Assembly (NCBI RefSeq): GCF_016907385.1
Contig: NZ_JAFBBU010000001.1
Span: forward strand, 3,596,001 to 3,660,000
Direction: 5' to 3'
DNA from: Subtercola frigoramans
GTDB taxonomy: Bacteria > Actinomycetota > Actinomycetes > Actinomycetales > Microbacteriaceae
Length of the DNA stretch: 64,000 nt
Made by a program: the position numbers and the translations under genes
Notes under the pieces: model-generated
The model's database searches: none
Told to the model about the DNA's origin: nothing
Seen by the model: the letters and a program-made list of their open reading frames with translations, nothing else
Part shown: piece by piece, positions 16,224 through 24,066 of the stretch
Layout of the letters: each line of letters opens with the position of its first letter
Position numbering within the stretch: position 1 is the stretch's first letter

Positions 16224-16667
16224 GTGAACGCGCCGAAGTCGCACCTTCCGTCGGACTACACCGGCTTTCTGTTCCGGCGTGCCCAGCAGGCGCATGCGGC
16301 CGCCTGGCAGACGGAGGTCTCGAGCGAGGTCACCAGCGTTCAGTACGGCGTTCTCCTCGTGCTCTCGCGCCTGCCCGGAGCGAGCCAGACCCGCCTGTGC
16401 GAAGAGCTCGACCTGGATCGTTCGACGATCGCCCACGTGGTGGCCCGGCTGCAGCGACGAGGGCTTCTGGCACGCTCACGCGACGAGGCGGATGCTCGCC
16501 GCAACGTGCTCGCATTGACGACAGACGGGCAACGTGAACTCGCGCGACTCGAACCCCGGGTGGAGCGGGTCGACGCAGTCCTGAACGCCGACCTGACTGA
16601 CCAGGAGGCGAGCGATCTCCGTCGACTGCTTCGCGTGGTGCTCGACAGAGGGCAGAGAGTGCCGTGA
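16224..16667 (+). CDS. MarR-family transcriptional regulator
   Basis: A regulator of about 147 residues with the MarR fold: an N-terminal dimer helix (YTGFLFRRAQQAHAAAWQ), the recognition helix-turn-helix (TRLCEELDLDRSTIAHVVARLQRRGLLARS) and wing (DEADARRNVLALTTDGQ). The GTG at 16224 is favoured because AAGAAT ends six bases before it, a leaderless layout; GTG 16221 is an alternative. It lies directly downstream of the gentisate genes and overlaps paaX by four bases, so it is probably the gentisate- or salicylyl-CoA-responsive repressor of this cluster. Confidence 0.85.
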   Translation: MNAPKSHLPSDYTGFLFRRAQQAHAAAWQTEVSSEVTSVQYGVLLVLSRLPGASQTRLCEELDLDRSTIAHVVARLQRRGLLARSRDEADARRNVLALTTDGQRELARLEPRVERVDAVLNADLTDQEASDLRRLLRVVLDRGQRVP

Positions 16668-17512
16668 GCGAGACCACCACCCCCACCCAGACGATCTCGC
16701 CTGCCACTCCACCCTGGTCGTGGAAGCCCCGCGCGGTGATCTTCGATCTCTTCGGTGACTATCTGCGCTATACCGGGCAGGGTGTCCGGCTCGCGCATCT
16801 CACGGCACTGCTCTCGCTCTTCTCCATCGAGCCCGCCACCGTGCGCATGAACCTGTCACGCCTGCGCCGGGAGGGCTGGTTCACGACGACGAAAGACGGT
16901 CGCGAGACGATCTACTGGATGACGCCGAAGCTGGTCGACCTCCTCGATGAGGGCCGGGAGAAGATCTTCGCCCGCACCGACGAGAGCTGGGACTCCCGCT
17001 GGACGATGGTGATCTACCAGGTGCCGGAATCCGAACGTGCTGTTCGCGAGATGCTGAAGAAGAGCCTCGCCTGGGCGGGATTCGGCCAGCTGTCGCCGTC
17101 GACCTGGGTGGCGACGCACGACCGGGCACAGGCGGCGAATGCCATCTCCGCGCAGTACCCCGCCGCCCGCTTCGACATTCTCTGGTGCGAGGCGATGTCT
17201 GAGGAGCAGAGCCTCGACCTGGTGCGCCGCTGCTGGGATCTCGACTCGCTGGCGGAGGACTACCGGGCCTACATCGACGAGTTCGGGCACCTGTTGGTGC
17301 CTTCGGAGCTGGCCACACTCGACCCTCCGGCTGCCCTCCTCGCGAGAACGCACCTCACCCAGAGCTTTCGCCGGTTTCCCTTTCGGGATCCGCAGTTGCC
17401 GACCGTTCTGGAGCCCGTCGGCTGGCCGGGGCGCACAGCGTTCGATACCTTCGAGAGGCTCCACGCAGCCCTCGCCGAGCAGGCCGAATCCTGCGTCTCG
17501 TCTTTTATGTGA
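16664..17512 (+). CDS. PaaX-family transcriptional regulator
   Basis: A 282-residue regulator with the PaaX layout: an N-terminal winged helix (VIFDLFGDYLRYTGQGVRLAHLTALLSLFSIEPATVRMNLSRLRREGWF, about residues 24-75), a central domain (SWDSRWTMVIYQVPE) and the C-terminal PaaX domain (LVRRCWDLDSLAEDYRAYI). PaaX proteins repress aromatic CoA-thioester pathways and respond to an aryl-CoA such as phenylacetyl-CoA. Located just before the salicylyl-CoA genes it may sense salicylyl-CoA or gentisyl-CoA (inference). GTG start overlapping the MarR stop. Confidence 0.9.
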   Translation: MSETTTPTQTISPATPPWSWKPRAVIFDLFGDYLRYTGQGVRLAHLTALLSLFSIEPATVRMNLSRLRREGWFTTTKDGRETIYWMTPKLVDLLDEGREKIFARTDESWDSRWTMVIYQVPESERAVREMLKKSLAWAGFGQLSPSTWVATHDRAQAANAISAQYPAARFDILWCEAMSEEQSLDLVRRCWDLDSLAEDYRAYIDEFGHLLVPSELATLDPPAALLARTHLTQSFRRFPFRDPQLPTVLEPVGWPGRTAFDTFERLHAALAEQAESCVSSFM

Positions 17513-17536
17513 CGAAAATACCTCCAAGCCCCTAAA

Positions 17537-17567
17537 GTTGATGCATAATTGAAGGCAAGACATCAAC
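17537..17567. promoter_or_regulatory. Promoter with inverted repeat upstream of the salicylyl-CoA operon
   Basis: GTTGATG (17537-17543) and CATCAAC (17561-17567) are perfect inverted arms 17 bases apart. CATAAT at 17544-17549 is a good -10 candidate immediately after the left arm, so a dimer bound to the repeat would cover the start of transcription. A PaaX- or MarR-type repressor encoded next door is the likely ligand. Confidence 0.45.
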
Positions 17568-17587
17568 AGACAGAGCAGGTGCAATCA

Positions 17588-19192
17588 ATGACGATTCGTG
17601 TCGCATGCGTGGGAGGCGGCCCCGGCGGTCTCTTCTTCAGCGCACTACTGAAGCAGTATCTCCCCGACGCCCAGGTCGACCTGTTCGAACGCAACCAGGC
17701 CACCGATGTCTTCGGGTTCGGCGTTGTGTTCTCGGATTCGACGCTGCGCCGCATCGACGAGGCGGACCCCGTGCTGCGCAATGGCCTGGCGGAGTTCGGC
17801 GAGCACTGGGACCAGATCGCCGTCACCCTGAAGGGCGAGACGGTGACGTTCGCCGGCAACGGCATGGCTGCCATCCACCGCAAGACCCTGCTCGGGCTGT
17901 TGCAGGCCCGCGCCGCAGAGGTCGGTGTCTCCACCCACTTCGGTCACAGCATCCGATCGCTCGATGAGTTCACGGACTACGACATCGTCGTCGGTGCCGA
18001 TGGCGCGAACTCCTTCGTTCGCGAGTCTCTCGACACCGACCTGGGCGTCGAGGTCGACGTGGCTACGGCGAAGTTCATCTGGTTCGGAACGACGTACCTC
18101 TTCGACGGCCTGACCTTCTTGCATCGCCGCAGCGAATTCGGCAACTTCGCGGTTCACGCCTACCCGATCAGCGACGAGTTGAGCACGTTCATCGTCGAGA
18201 CCGACGCGGCGACCTGGAAGGCGGCCGGGCTCGATGAATTCGACGTCACCTCTCCCCCCGGTGTCTCCGACCAGAAGTCGATGGACTTCCTGCAGAAGCT
18301 CTTCGCAGAAGACATCGACGGCGAGAAGCTGGTCGCGAACAATTCGCGCTGGGCGAACTTCCGTACCCGCCGCACCGGACGCTGGCATTCGGGCACTGTG
18401 GTGCTGCTCGGAGACGCCGTGCACACGGCACACTTCTCGGTCGGCTCAGGCACCAAGATGGCCATGGAAGACGCCGTCGTGCTCGCCAGGAGCATTGCCG
18501 ATCATCCAGACGACCCCGCGGTCGCCTTTGCCGAGTACGAGGAGATCAGGCAGCCCCAGGTTGCGAAGATCCAGAACTCTGCCCGGCCCAGCCTCAGCTG
18601 GTGGGAGCACTTCGGGGAGTACTACGACTCGTTCGACCCGCTCGAGTTCACCTTTCACTTCTTCTCGCGGAGCATCGATCTCGAGCGCATCCGGCAGAGA
18701 GATCCGGGCCTCGCCTCGGCGATCGAGCAGCACTGGCTCGCTCGCCACGGCGACGTTCCGCTGCGGACCCCGCTGAGCCTCGCTAACGGCGTCTCGCTGG
18801 CGTCGCGCAAGCTGTCATTCACTGACCACGACGGTGCCACCATGCTCTCCGACGAGCATGGCACCGAGATCCCCGTTGTGACGGGCGAGGGCATCGACGG
18901 CCCAGTGCCCGCGGGCAGCGCAGTGGTGATGACGGCGCCGGCAAGCGAGGAAGAGCTCGCCGCTCTCGAGACTCCGGTTCGGAGCGGCGCGAGCATCGTG
19001 CTCGTGGACGGGCCGAACCCGGTCACACGGGTGCTGCTCTCCGAGCGCCTGCGCCTGCAGCAGGGCATACCGACCGTGCTGTTCGACGATGAGGCGGGTG
19101 ATGTCGTCGCGACCACGCTCCTTCTCGCCGGTCGCGCCGATGCCGTGGCCTCCAGGTCGAACGAACGAGAGCCGCTCCGTGTCGTGGCGTGA
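17588..19192 (+). CDS. sdgC: Salicylyl-CoA 5-hydroxylase-like FAD monooxygenase with shortened C-terminus
   Basis: A 534-residue flavoprotein. Residues 1-380 are a PHBH-type monooxygenase: GGGPGGLFFSALLK at 8-21, VGADGANSFVRE, and GDAVHTAHFSVGSGTKMAMEDA as the second FAD motif. This is the family of 2-aminobenzoyl-CoA/salicylyl-CoA hydroxylases, which often carry a C-terminal old-yellow-enzyme barrel. Here the last 150 residues recall only its beginning (RTPLSLANGVSLASRKL) and its end (RLRLQQGIPTVLF ... LLLAGRADAVA), as if most of the barrel had been deleted. It heads an operon with two acyl-activating enzymes next to gentisate genes, which supports hydroxylation of salicylyl-CoA to gentisyl-CoA. 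Confidence 0.82.
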   Translation: MTIRVACVGGGPGGLFFSALLKQYLPDAQVDLFERNQATDVFGFGVVFSDSTLRRIDEADPVLRNGLAEFGEHWDQIAVTLKGETVTFAGNGMAAIHRKTLLGLLQARAAEVGVSTHFGHSIRSLDEFTDYDIVVGADGANSFVRESLDTDLGVEVDVATAKFIWFGTTYLFDGLTFLHRRSEFGNFAVHAYPISDELSTFIVETDAATWKAAGLDEFDVTSPPGVSDQKSMDFLQKLFAEDIDGEKLVANNSRWANFRTRRTGRWHSGTVVLLGDAVHTAHFSVGSGTKMAMEDAVVLARSIADHPDDPAVAFAEYEEIRQPQVAKIQNSARPSLSWWEHFGEYYDSFDPLEFTFHFFSRSIDLERIRQRDPGLASAIEQHWLARHGDVPLRTPLSLANGVSLASRKLSFTDHDGATMLSDEHGTEIPVVTGEGIDGPVPAGSAVVMTAPASEEELAALETPVRSGASIVLVDGPNPVTRVLLSERLRLQQGIPTVLFDDEAGDVVATTLLLAGRADAVASRSNEREPLRVVA

Positions 19193-21236
19193 GCTCGACC
19201 CGCTCTTCGCGCCCTCGGGAATCGTCGTCGTCGGCGCCTCGGCGAACCCCGACAAACTCGGCTCGGTCATGGCGCGGGCCCTGGGAGCGTCGAGGGTACC
19301 CGTTTCGCTGGTGAACTCCCAGAATCCGGCGTCGGGCCTGCACGCGAGCATCGAGTCGGCGGTGGGGTCAACTGACGCGCCGATCGACCTCGCCGTCTTG
19401 TGCGTACCTGCCTCGGCCACGGCCGAAGTCCTGCGCGACAGCGCACGCAACGGCATCAGGGCCGCCCTGGTGTGCGCGGGCGGGTTCGCCGAGGCGGGTG
19501 GCCCCGGGCGTGAGTTCGGGGCAGCCGTCGATGCGGCCGTGCTCGACACGGGCATCCGGATGCTCGGGCCGAACACCTCGGGATTCTTTGTGCCTCGCAG
19601 ACGACTTCGGGCAAGTTTCGTGCCCGGGGTCTCAGAGGTGAAGCCCGGCAGCGTGGCGATCGTGGCGGCCAGCGGGGGCATCAACCACGTTCTCGCCTTC
19701 AAACTCCAGCGTGCGGGAGTCGGCGTCAGCCTCGGCGTGGGGCTCGGGGCCGCGTCAGACGTCGGCGCACCAGACGTGCTCGACTACCTGGCCCACGACG
19801 ACTCGACGAAGGCCGTTCTCCTGCACATCGAATCGGTCACACACGGTGAGGCTCTGCTTCGGGCAGTTCGCGAACTGGCGCGGCTGAAGCCGGTGGTCGC
19901 GCTCGTCGTCGGCCGCAATGACGTCGCAGAATTCGCGGCCTCGCACACCGGCTCGCTCGCGACCTCCTGGCGAACGACCCGCGATCTGCTCTCACAGGCC
20001 GGTGCCGTGATCGTCGATGACGAAGACGATCTCGTGACGGCCGGCACCGTGCTCAGCCAGCTCCGGGCGGAACCCAGTGCTGCGCTCGGCGTGGGGCTCG
20101 TGACGGGCCAGGCAGGGCCAGGCCTGATCATTGCAGACCGGATCACCGGGGCCGGGCTCGAATTGCCCCGGCTCGCCTCGTCGACGATCGCGACGCTCGC
20201 AACCCTCCTCCCCCCGCTGACCTTCCAGGCGAACCCCGTCGACACGGGCCGGCCGGGGCCGGGCTTTCCGGCTGTGCTGGCCACCGTGGCGGCCGACCCG
20301 TCGATCGGGATCGTTGCGGCCTACGCGCTGACTGAGCCGGTGCTCGACCTGCCGGCCGCAGTGCATGCGGCAGGCATCGACGCTTCGGTTCCGGTCATCG
20401 TCGGTATCGACGGGCCGCTGGGCGAGCTGGAATCCGCGATGGAATCGGCGCGCGAGCACGGTGTCGCGGCCGTCGCCGGGCCATCTGCGCTTGCCACCGC
20501 TGCAATCGCCGTTGCCGCAGACGCGCGGGCACGGCACCTGGCCTCGTTCTCTGCCGACAGGCTTGCCTCCGGTGGCCCGGCCGAGGCCGTGGTGGTTCCG
20601 GCAGGCGGCTTCGACGAGATCGCCGCGAAGGGACTGCTCGACTCCATCGGCATAGCCACTCCCGGGCGTCGCCGCTGCCATGACCGGGATGCGGCACAGG
20701 CCGCCCTGGCTGAGCTGGGTGGGCCCGTGGCAGTCAAGCTCGTCGACGCCAGCGTGTTGCACAAATCAGACATCGGTGGAGTTGTGCTGGGCGTCACGAC
20801 GAGCGCCGAACTCGATACGGCGCTCGACGCCCTCATCCGTTCGGGGGCCCGGGAGTTCCTCGTCGAACAGATGGCTCCCAAGGGAGTGGATCTGATCGTC
20901 GCAGCGCGCCGGGACCCGGTCTTCGGGCCGACCGTGGTGCTCGGAATGGGCGGCGTCGAGGCCGAGCTGTTGGCCGATGTCGCCATCAGGACTGTTCCGG
21001 TGCACGAACGGATGACCGATGCGATGATCGACGACCTCATCACCGGCGAGCTCCTCAGGGGCTTCCGCAATGGCCCGAAAGTCGATGTTGCCGCCCTCAC
21101 CGGAGTGTTCAACCGTCTGGGCGCGCTGCTCTGCGCAAGCCCGGGCATCTCAGAGATCGAAATCAATCCCCTGCGCCTCACCGGTGCAGGACTCATCGCG
21201 CTCGACGCTGTCGTCATCGCGCAGGAGGCACAATGA
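19179..21236 (+). CDS. NDP-forming acyl-CoA synthetase family protein, putative salicylyl-CoA synthetase
   Basis: A 685-residue fusion of the two subunits of ADP-forming acyl-CoA synthetases. It has a CoA-binding domain (GIVVVGASANPDKLGSVMARAL, residues about 11-32), CoA-ligase domains with the phosphohistidine motif SHTGSL near residue 255, and a C-terminal ATP-grasp domain (LGGPVAVKLVDASVLHKSDIGGVVLGV). I chose GTG 19179, overlapping the hydroxylase stop by 14 bases, as it begins right before the first domain. Between a salicylyl-CoA hydroxylase and an aryl-AMP ligase it probably forms or transfers the CoA thioester, corresponding to the salicylyl-CoA synthetase step in the Streptomyces sdg pathway as I recall it. 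Confidence 0.78.
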   Translation: MSWRELDPLFAPSGIVVVGASANPDKLGSVMARALGASRVPVSLVNSQNPASGLHASIESAVGSTDAPIDLAVLCVPASATAEVLRDSARNGIRAALVCAGGFAEAGGPGREFGAAVDAAVLDTGIRMLGPNTSGFFVPRRRLRASFVPGVSEVKPGSVAIVAASGGINHVLAFKLQRAGVGVSLGVGLGAASDVGAPDVLDYLAHDDSTKAVLLHIESVTHGEALLRAVRELARLKPVVALVVGRNDVAEFAASHTGSLATSWRTTRDLLSQAGAVIVDDEDDLVTAGTVLSQLRAEPSAALGVGLVTGQAGPGLIIADRITGAGLELPRLASSTIATLATLLPPLTFQANPVDTGRPGPGFPAVLATVAADPSIGIVAAYALTEPVLDLPAAVHAAGIDASVPVIVGIDGPLGELESAMESAREHGVAAVAGPSALATAAIAVAADARARHLASFSADRLASGGPAEAVVVPAGGFDEIAAKGLLDSIGIATPGRRRCHDRDAAQAALAELGGPVAVKLVDASVLHKSDIGGVVLGVTTSAELDTALDALIRSGAREFLVEQMAPKGVDLIVAARRDPVFGPTVVLGMGGVEAELLADVAIRTVPVHERMTDAMIDDLITGELLRGFRNGPKVDVAALTGVFNRLGALLCASPGISEIEINPLRLTGAGLIALDAVVIAQEAQ

Positions 21237-22876
21237 CCATGACAACTTCCATTCTCCCGGGCACCGTCCCGTGGCCCGAAGACTTCCAGAGGCGCTACCG
21301 AGAGGAGGGCTACTGGGCCGACCGCACGATCGCTTCGTACATCGTCGAGGCCGCCGGAAAGGCTCCGGATGCGTGCGCGCTGGTCAGCGGCACGACCCGG
21401 TTGAGCTACCGGGAGCTGGTCGACCAGATGGATGCGGGTGCAGAGAACCTGCTCGCCCTGGGGCTGAAGGCGGGTGACCGCGTTCTCGTGCAATTGCCCA
21501 ACAACTGGCAGTTCGTGGTACTCACCCTCGCCTGCTTCCGGGTGGGCATCATCCCGGTGATGACCCTGCCGGCCCACCGTAGGCACGAGCTCCTCTACCT
21601 GGCCGAACTCTCCCAGGCGACGGCCATCGCGAGCGCCGATGTCATCCGCGACTTCGACCACCGGGAACTTGCAGAGGAGATCGCTTCGCTGATGCCGTCG
21701 GTGCAGCACGTGCTTATCAGCGGTGCGACAGGAGACCTTGACGAACTCCTCATCGACTACCACCCGGACAGCACCCGGGCGGCTCGGCTCGACGCGATCG
21801 CCCCCCACCCCGACAGCCCAGCCTGCTTCCTGCTCTCGGGCGGCACCACCGGTCTGTCGAAGTTGATCGTTCGCACGCACAACGACTACGCCTACAACGT
21901 GCTCGCCACCTCTCGCGCCACCGGCATCTCCAGTGACTCCGTGTACCTCGGCACCCTGCCAGCAAGCCACAACTTCCCCCTCGCGTGCCCCGGCGTGTTG
22001 GGCGCGCTGTTCTTCGGAGGCAAGTCAGTCATGCTGCCGAGCCCTGAACCGGCCCGCGCCTTCGCCACGATCGCGCACGAAGGTGTGACCGTGGCGTCGG
22101 CCGTGCCGGCGGTCGCCCAGCGCTGGATCGACTACGCGAAGGAGAACGGCAGCGCGCAGCTCGAATCGCTCGAGGTACTCCAGGTCGGGGGCTCGCGCCT
22201 CGCCGATGAGCTCGCCGTCCGGGTGCGACCTGACCTCGGTTGCACCTTGCAACAGGTCTTCGGCATGGCAGAGGGCCTCATCAACATGACCCGACTCGAC
22301 GACCCCGACGAGATCATCTGCACGACGCAGGGGCGCCCTGTCTCCCCGGCCGACGAAGTACGCATCGTGGATGCCGACGGCAACGATCTTCCCGACGGGG
22401 AGCCTGGGCTCATCCTCACCCGCGGCCCGTACACCCCGCGGGGCTACTATCTCGCCGAAGCGCACAACACGCGCGCCTTCACCCCAGAAGGCTGGTATTC
22501 CAGCGGTGACATCGTGGTTCGCCGGCCCGACGGCTACCTCGTGGTCCACGGCCGCGAGAAGGACATGATCAACCGGGGCGGCGAGAAGATCTCGGCGGAG
22601 GAGATCGAGAACCTGCTCTATCGCATCGAGGCGATCGATCTGGCCGCCGCGGTGAGCATGCCCGATGCCACGCTCGGCGAGCGCCTCTGTATCTACGTGA
22701 CCCTGCGGCCCGACGCATCGCTCACGCTCGAGTACGTGCGCGAGACCTTCGCCGAGATCGGGATCGCTGCCTACAAGATGCCCGAGAAGCTGGTCGTGGT
22801 GGAATCACTGCCCCTGACGAAGGTCGGCAAGATCGACAAGAAGGCGCTGCGCGACGACGTCATCGGGCGGCTCTGA
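21233..22876 (+). CDS. sdgA: Aryl-AMP ligase (salicylyl-/2,3-dihydroxybenzoyl-adenylate synthase-like)
   Basis: A 547-residue member of the ANL adenylating family closest in layout to EntE/DhbE. The N-terminus (PWPEDFQRRYREEGYWADRTI) is characteristic. The P-loop SGGTTGLSKLIVRTHNDY is near residues 200-218, the adenine motif QVFGMAEGLIN near 340, the hinge GREKDMINRGGEKIS near 440 and the catalytic lysine KVGKIDKKAL at the end. It would activate salicylate with ATP. The start overlaps the upstream stop (ATGA). No carrier-protein or siderophore genes are nearby, so a catabolic role in CoA activation fits better than siderophore synthesis. Confidence 0.85.
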   Translation: MTMTTSILPGTVPWPEDFQRRYREEGYWADRTIASYIVEAAGKAPDACALVSGTTRLSYRELVDQMDAGAENLLALGLKAGDRVLVQLPNNWQFVVLTLACFRVGIIPVMTLPAHRRHELLYLAELSQATAIASADVIRDFDHRELAEEIASLMPSVQHVLISGATGDLDELLIDYHPDSTRAARLDAIAPHPDSPACFLLSGGTTGLSKLIVRTHNDYAYNVLATSRATGISSDSVYLGTLPASHNFPLACPGVLGALFFGGKSVMLPSPEPARAFATIAHEGVTVASAVPAVAQRWIDYAKENGSAQLESLEVLQVGGSRLADELAVRVRPDLGCTLQQVFGMAEGLINMTRLDDPDEIICTTQGRPVSPADEVRIVDADGNDLPDGEPGLILTRGPYTPRGYYLAEAHNTRAFTPEGWYSSGDIVVRRPDGYLVVHGREKDMINRGGEKISAEEIENLLYRIEAIDLAAAVSMPDATLGERLCIYVTLRPDASLTLEYVRETFAEIGIAAYKMPEKLVVVESLPLTKVGKIDKKALRDDVIGRL

Positions 22877-22896
22877 CAACCGCCTGACGGTAGACA

Positions 22897-22937
22897 AGAA
22901 AGAGGGTGGGCACCCGCCAGGCGCCCACCCTCTTTCT
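22897..22937. terminator. Bidirectional terminator between convergent operons
   Basis: A perfect 15-bp stem, AGAAAGAGGGTGGGC at 22897-22911 pairing with 22923-22937, with an 11-base loop. The stem ends in TCTTTCTGTT on one strand and CTCTTTCTTG on the other, giving T-rich tails both ways. It lies 20 bases after the AMP-ligase stop and 14 bases from the alcohol dehydrogenase stop. Confidence 0.85.
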
Positions 22938-22951
22938 GTTCTCGCAGAAGG

Positions 22952-24055
22952 TCAGAAAACGATCAGCGGTTTGATCGTCGTTCCGCGCTTGGAGTCCTCG
23001 AAACCCTGGTTGATGTCGGCGAACTCGTACTTCTTGATCAACTTGTCGAACGGGAACGAACCCTGCTTCCACAGCTCGATGAGCCGGGGAATGAAGACCT
23101 GAGGAACCGAACTGCCCTGCACCACGGTCTTGAAGGTCCAGCCCTTGACCAGCGAGAGCCCGATCTCGAACTCCACCTCGGTGCCCGGCGCCGCGGCCCC
23201 GACCAGAACCACAGTGCCCCGGATCCCCAGAGACTCCGCTGCGGTTCTGAGAACCGAAGGGATGCCCGTGGTGTCGACCGCGTAGTCGATGCCCTTGCCC
23301 GAGGTGATCTCGGAGATCCGTGCCGCGACATCCTCGCTCGAGGAGTTGATGGTGTCGGTGGCCCCGAGTTCTGTGGCGAGCTCGAGGCGGGAGTCGTGCA
23401 CATCGATGGCGATCACCGTGGTGCAGCCCGCGATCCGTGCGGCCATGATGGCCGCCGAGCCGACCGCTCCCGTGCCGAAGACGGCCAGGCTCGATCCGGG
23501 GGCCGGCCGAAGTTCATTCAGCACCGTCCCGGCACCCGTGTTCAGGCCACAGCCCAGCGGGCCGAGAAGCTCGAGCGGAACATCGTCGTCGACCTTGATC
23601 ACACTCTCTTCGACAACGTTCGCATAGGTCGCAAACGAGGACTGCCCGAAGAAGTGCGAGGAGATCGCGACACCGTCCTTGTCGGTGTAGGCCGTCGTGC
23701 CGTCGGTACGCCTGCCTCCGAAGTCGGCGGCGAAGAGGTTCTCGCAATAGGCCATGCGACCCGCACGACACTGGTCGCAGTGCCCGCAGTAGGCAGCGGC
23801 CAGCACGACGTGGTCTCCGGGCTTGACGGTGGTGACGAGATCGCCGACCGCATCGACGATGCCCGAGCCTTCGTGCCCCAGCACCGCAGGCAGCGGCGTC
23901 GGGTAGACCTGGTCGCGCACGATGGCGTCGGTGTGGCAGATGCCGACCGACACCATCCTCACCCTGACCTCGTTGTGGCGCAGCTCATCGAGCTCGAGCT
24001 CCTCGAGTTCGAGTTCCGCGCCCTTCTCCCGTGCGACGGCAGCAGTTACCTTCAT
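22952..24055 (-). CDS. Zinc-dependent aryl-alcohol dehydrogenase
   Basis: A 367-residue medium-chain dehydrogenase. The catalytic zinc site is CHTD near residue 40, GHEGSGIV near 62 and the cysteine in LGCGLNTGAG. The structural-zinc cysteines are in CGHCDQCRAGRMAYC. The NAD site is FGTGAVGSAAI. It resembles benzyl-alcohol dehydrogenases (XylB type). The ATG at 24055 is chosen because AGGAAGG precedes it and the protein then begins MKVTAAV like its relatives. It lies 11 bases after the aldehyde dehydrogenase gene, so the pair would oxidise an aromatic alcohol to its acid, plausibly salicyl alcohol to salicylate. Confidence 0.88.
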   Translation of the reverse strand: MKVTAAVAREKGAELELEELELDELRHNEVRVRMVSVGICHTDAIVRDQVYPTPLPAVLGHEGSGIVDAVGDLVTTVKPGDHVVLAAAYCGHCDQCRAGRMAYCENLFAADFGGRRTDGTTAYTDKDGVAISSHFFGQSSFATYANVVEESVIKVDDDVPLELLGPLGCGLNTGAGTVLNELRPAPGSSLAVFGTGAVGSAAIMAARIAGCTTVIAIDVHDSRLELATELGATDTINSSSEDVAARISEITSGKGIDYAVDTTGIPSVLRTAAESLGIRGTVVLVGAAAPGTEVEFEIGLSLVKGWTFKTVVQGSSVPQVFIPRLIELWKQGSFPFDKLIKKYEFADINQGFEDSKRGTTIKPLIVF

Positions 24056-24066
24056 CTCCGACCTTC

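Noticed and set aside
20321..21970. Long open frame (about 550 codons) on the minus strand
   Set aside because: It is antisense to the CoA-synthetase and AMP-ligase genes and has no domain-like pattern.
21233..22876. Siderophore biosynthesis gene (EntE/DhbE)
   Set aside because: The sequence resembles that family, but there are no isochorismate, carrier-protein or NRPS genes nearby and the operon is catabolic.
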